Part shown: in pieces, positions 6,426-7,103 of the stretch
How positions within the stretch are numbered: the first letter of the stretch is position 1
How the letters are laid out: every line of letters begins with the position of its first letter
Origin: an uncultured Coriobacteriaceae bacterium
Lineage (GTDB): Bacteria > Actinomycetota > Coriobacteriia > Coriobacteriales > QAMH01
DNA: 7,103 nucleotides
Reading direction: 5' to 3'
NCBI GenBank assembly: GCA_902783925.1
Contig: CACZSV010000063.1
Location: 1 to 7,103 of the forward strand
The notes under the pieces: generated by a model
Told to the model about the DNA's origin: nothing
Seen by the model: only the letters and a program-made list of their open reading frames with translations
Databases searched by the model: none
Made by a program: the position numbers and the translations under genes

Positions 6426-6512
6426 TCAGCATCGCGCACAAACGGCATGACAGCTTGGGATATGCTCTCTGCCATTGGCATTGAACGCGGTTAACACGCT
6501 GGTCAGCCTCAT
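6426..6512 (-). CDS. Possible 28-residue upstream ORF with Cys-rich end (leader peptide candidate)
   Basis: An ATG at 6512 with GGAAGGG just upstream opens a 28-codon frame ending at TGA (6426), 27 nt before the HdrD-like start. The last eight residues are CHAVCARC, so three Cys codons lie directly before the stop. Actinobacterial uORFs ending in Cys codons are known to act as cysteine-sensing attenuators, and the downstream gene encodes a Cys-rich Fe-S protein. A second short frame in another phase (starting MPMAESISQ) overlaps it and ends just before the SD of the HdrD-like gene, so coding by either is uncertain. I know of no homologue. Confidence 0.25.
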   Translation of the reverse strand: MRLTSVLTAFNANGREHIPSCHAVCARC

Positions 6513-6536
6513 GTGCCCTTCCGTGGGTTGGTTATC

Positions 6537-6564
6537 ATCATACGCCACAAACGCCACCTCGCAA
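6537..6564 (-). promoter_or_regulatory. Candidate sigma-70-type promoter for HdrD-like gene
   Basis: On the minus strand TTGCGA (6559-6564, four of six to consensus) is followed after 16 bp by TATGAT (6537-6542, five of six). The predicted start near 6530 gives a leader of about 130 nt to the ATG at 6398, which includes the candidate upstream ORF. Assigned by consensus only. Confidence 0.4.
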
Positions 6565-6648
6565 ACAATCATGGATTAAGTCGCTGTTTAATTAGTCGAT
6601 GCTTGTAGGAGAAGGCAGTGCCCCCTACACCGCTCGAGCAAAACTGCA

Positions 6649-6727
6649 CTGAATACTCTCCGTCTTCAACGGGAGGCAGGGCTTGTTCTGAATACTCACC
6701 GTCTTTAACGGGAGGTGAGGCTTGTTC
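6649..6727. repeat. 39-bp tandem direct repeat, two copies
   Basis: Copies at 6649-6687 and 6688-6726 match at 34 of 39 positions by eye and share the flanking C. Each contains CCGT and ACGG arms around a 5-nt loop. The second copy also has CTCACC/GGTGAG outer arms, so each could fold as a hairpin. The period equals 13 codons, so any frame through it repeats (PPVEDGEYS-like on the minus strand), but no convincing gene is present. Confidence 0.75.
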
Positions 6728-6750
6728 GCACGAAGTTAGAGCCAAAGGAG

Positions 6751-6772
6751 CCGCGAGACTCCAGACTCGCGG
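6751..6772. repeat. GC-rich inverted repeat
   Basis: CCGCGAG (6751-6757) and CTCGCGG (6766-6772) form a perfect 7-bp stem with an 8-nt loop. On the minus strand it is followed by CTCCTTTGG, with at most three U, so it is at best a weak terminator for a gene lying beyond the right edge. Confidence 0.45.
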
Positions 6773-6819
6773 CGACGACGCGCTGAGCGCTGACGAGCTT
6801 CGCGTCCGGCTGCTGCCAT

Positions 6820-7027
6820 GCACCTTTTGGGGTTTCTACCGAAGGTGCATGGGTCCCTCTGTCGGGGTCGTGCACCTTCTGGGGTTTCGGCCGAAAGTGC
6901 GCGGATTCCAGCGGCCGGGCCGTACACCTTCTGCCCTTGGGAGCGAAGGTGCATGGGTCCCTCTGTCGGGGTCGTGCACCTTCTGGGGTTTCGGCCGAAG
7001 GTGCGCCGGGTCCGCGGGCCGACTAGA
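6820..7027. repeat. Tandem array of four palindromic units, exact 52-bp period
   Basis: Units start at 6820, 6872, 6924 and 6976. Each has about 29 bp of hairpin followed by 23 bp of linker. The arms are GCACCTT and AAGGTGC: perfect in units 1 and 4, with one mismatch in unit 2 (AAAGTGC) and an altered first arm in unit 3 (ACACCTT). Unit 1 extends to an 11-bp stem (CCATGCACCTT with AAGGTGCATGG, 6816-6852). Units 1 and 3 have identical linkers, so 6840-6895 recurs perfectly at 6944-6999 (offset 104). Unit 3 has a different loop, CTGCCCTTGGGAGCG. It resembles a REP/BIME-type intergenic repeat cluster; function unknown. Confidence 0.85.
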
Positions 7028-7103
7028 TTACCGACGGAACAGGGTGCGGGGCATAGCAGCCGATCGGGGGACTGTAGCGAGATGCAGGCTTGAGTCCGCG
7101 CGA
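7028..7103. other. Right-edge non-coding sequence
   Basis: No gene, RNA or repeat could be supported in the last 76 bases on either strand. The full stretch from 6565 to the right edge contains only the repeats described separately. Confidence 0.4.

Noticed and set aside
6481..6494. FNR-like site TTGAACGCGGTTAA
   Set aside because: Only 7 of 10 consensus positions match, the second half-site is poor, and it lies downstream of the predicted promoter.
6569..6823. 84-codon minus-strand ORF across the 39-bp repeats
   Set aside because: Its ATG lies within the hairpin arm of the 52-bp array, its composition is unlike a protein, and its repeated segment follows from the DNA repeat. A decayed gene fragment cannot be excluded.
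6820..7027. CRISPR array
   Set aside because: The 29-bp repeats look palindromic as in CRISPR, but the 23-bp spacers are too short, two are identical, all but the last share an end, the repeats vary, and no cas gene is present.
6818..7093. Open frames through the 52-bp array on both strands
   Set aside because: They consist of translated repeat units and have no independent coding signal.

Overview
The window looks like a moderately GC-rich, strictly anaerobic bacterium. The style is that of Coriobacteriia/Eggerthellaceae-like Actinobacteria: many iron-sulfur and molybdopterin enzymes, Shine-Dalgarno (SD) sites of the AAGGA type, and one gene that appears to be leaderless. No rRNA or other marker gene is present, so the taxonomy is inference. 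All convincing genes lie on the minus strand, so the window is best read from right to left.

Right end (about 6569-7103): no credible gene. It holds two unrelated tandem repeat arrays. One has four hairpin units at an exact 52-bp period (6820-7027). The other is a 39-bp direct repeat in two copies (6649-6727). A GC-rich hairpin (6751-6772) lies between them. Next come a candidate promoter (6537-6564) and a leader of about 130 nt. The leader contains a possible 28-codon upstream ORF with three Cys codons just before its stop.

Gene block in transcription order: (1) 6398-5244, a double-CCG-domain iron-sulfur protein of the HdrD/GlpC type; (2) after a 250-bp gap with a probable leaderless promoter, 4993-2765, a cytoplasmic molybdenum/tungsten bis-pterin enzyme that resembles acetylene hydratase; (3) overlapping by ATGA, 2768-1848, a DUF2064 (CofC-like, TIGR04282-type) nucleotidyltransferase/glycosyltransferase-fold protein; (4) after a 70-nt gap with two hairpins, 1777-470, a radical SAM enzyme of the MJ0619/tetraether-lipid-synthase-like family; (5) after 15 nt, 454-1, a two-cluster ferredoxin domain joined to a DUF169-like domain, cut off by the window edge.

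Genes 2-5 look like one co-translated unit, and gene 1 is probably co-regulated with them. The ferredoxin-DUF169 and HdrD-like proteins are plausible electron carriers. The radical SAM and Mo/W proteins are the likely catalysts, and the DUF2064 protein may be an activating transferase. I do not recognise this exact combination as a described pathway. The substrate cannot be read from the sequence.
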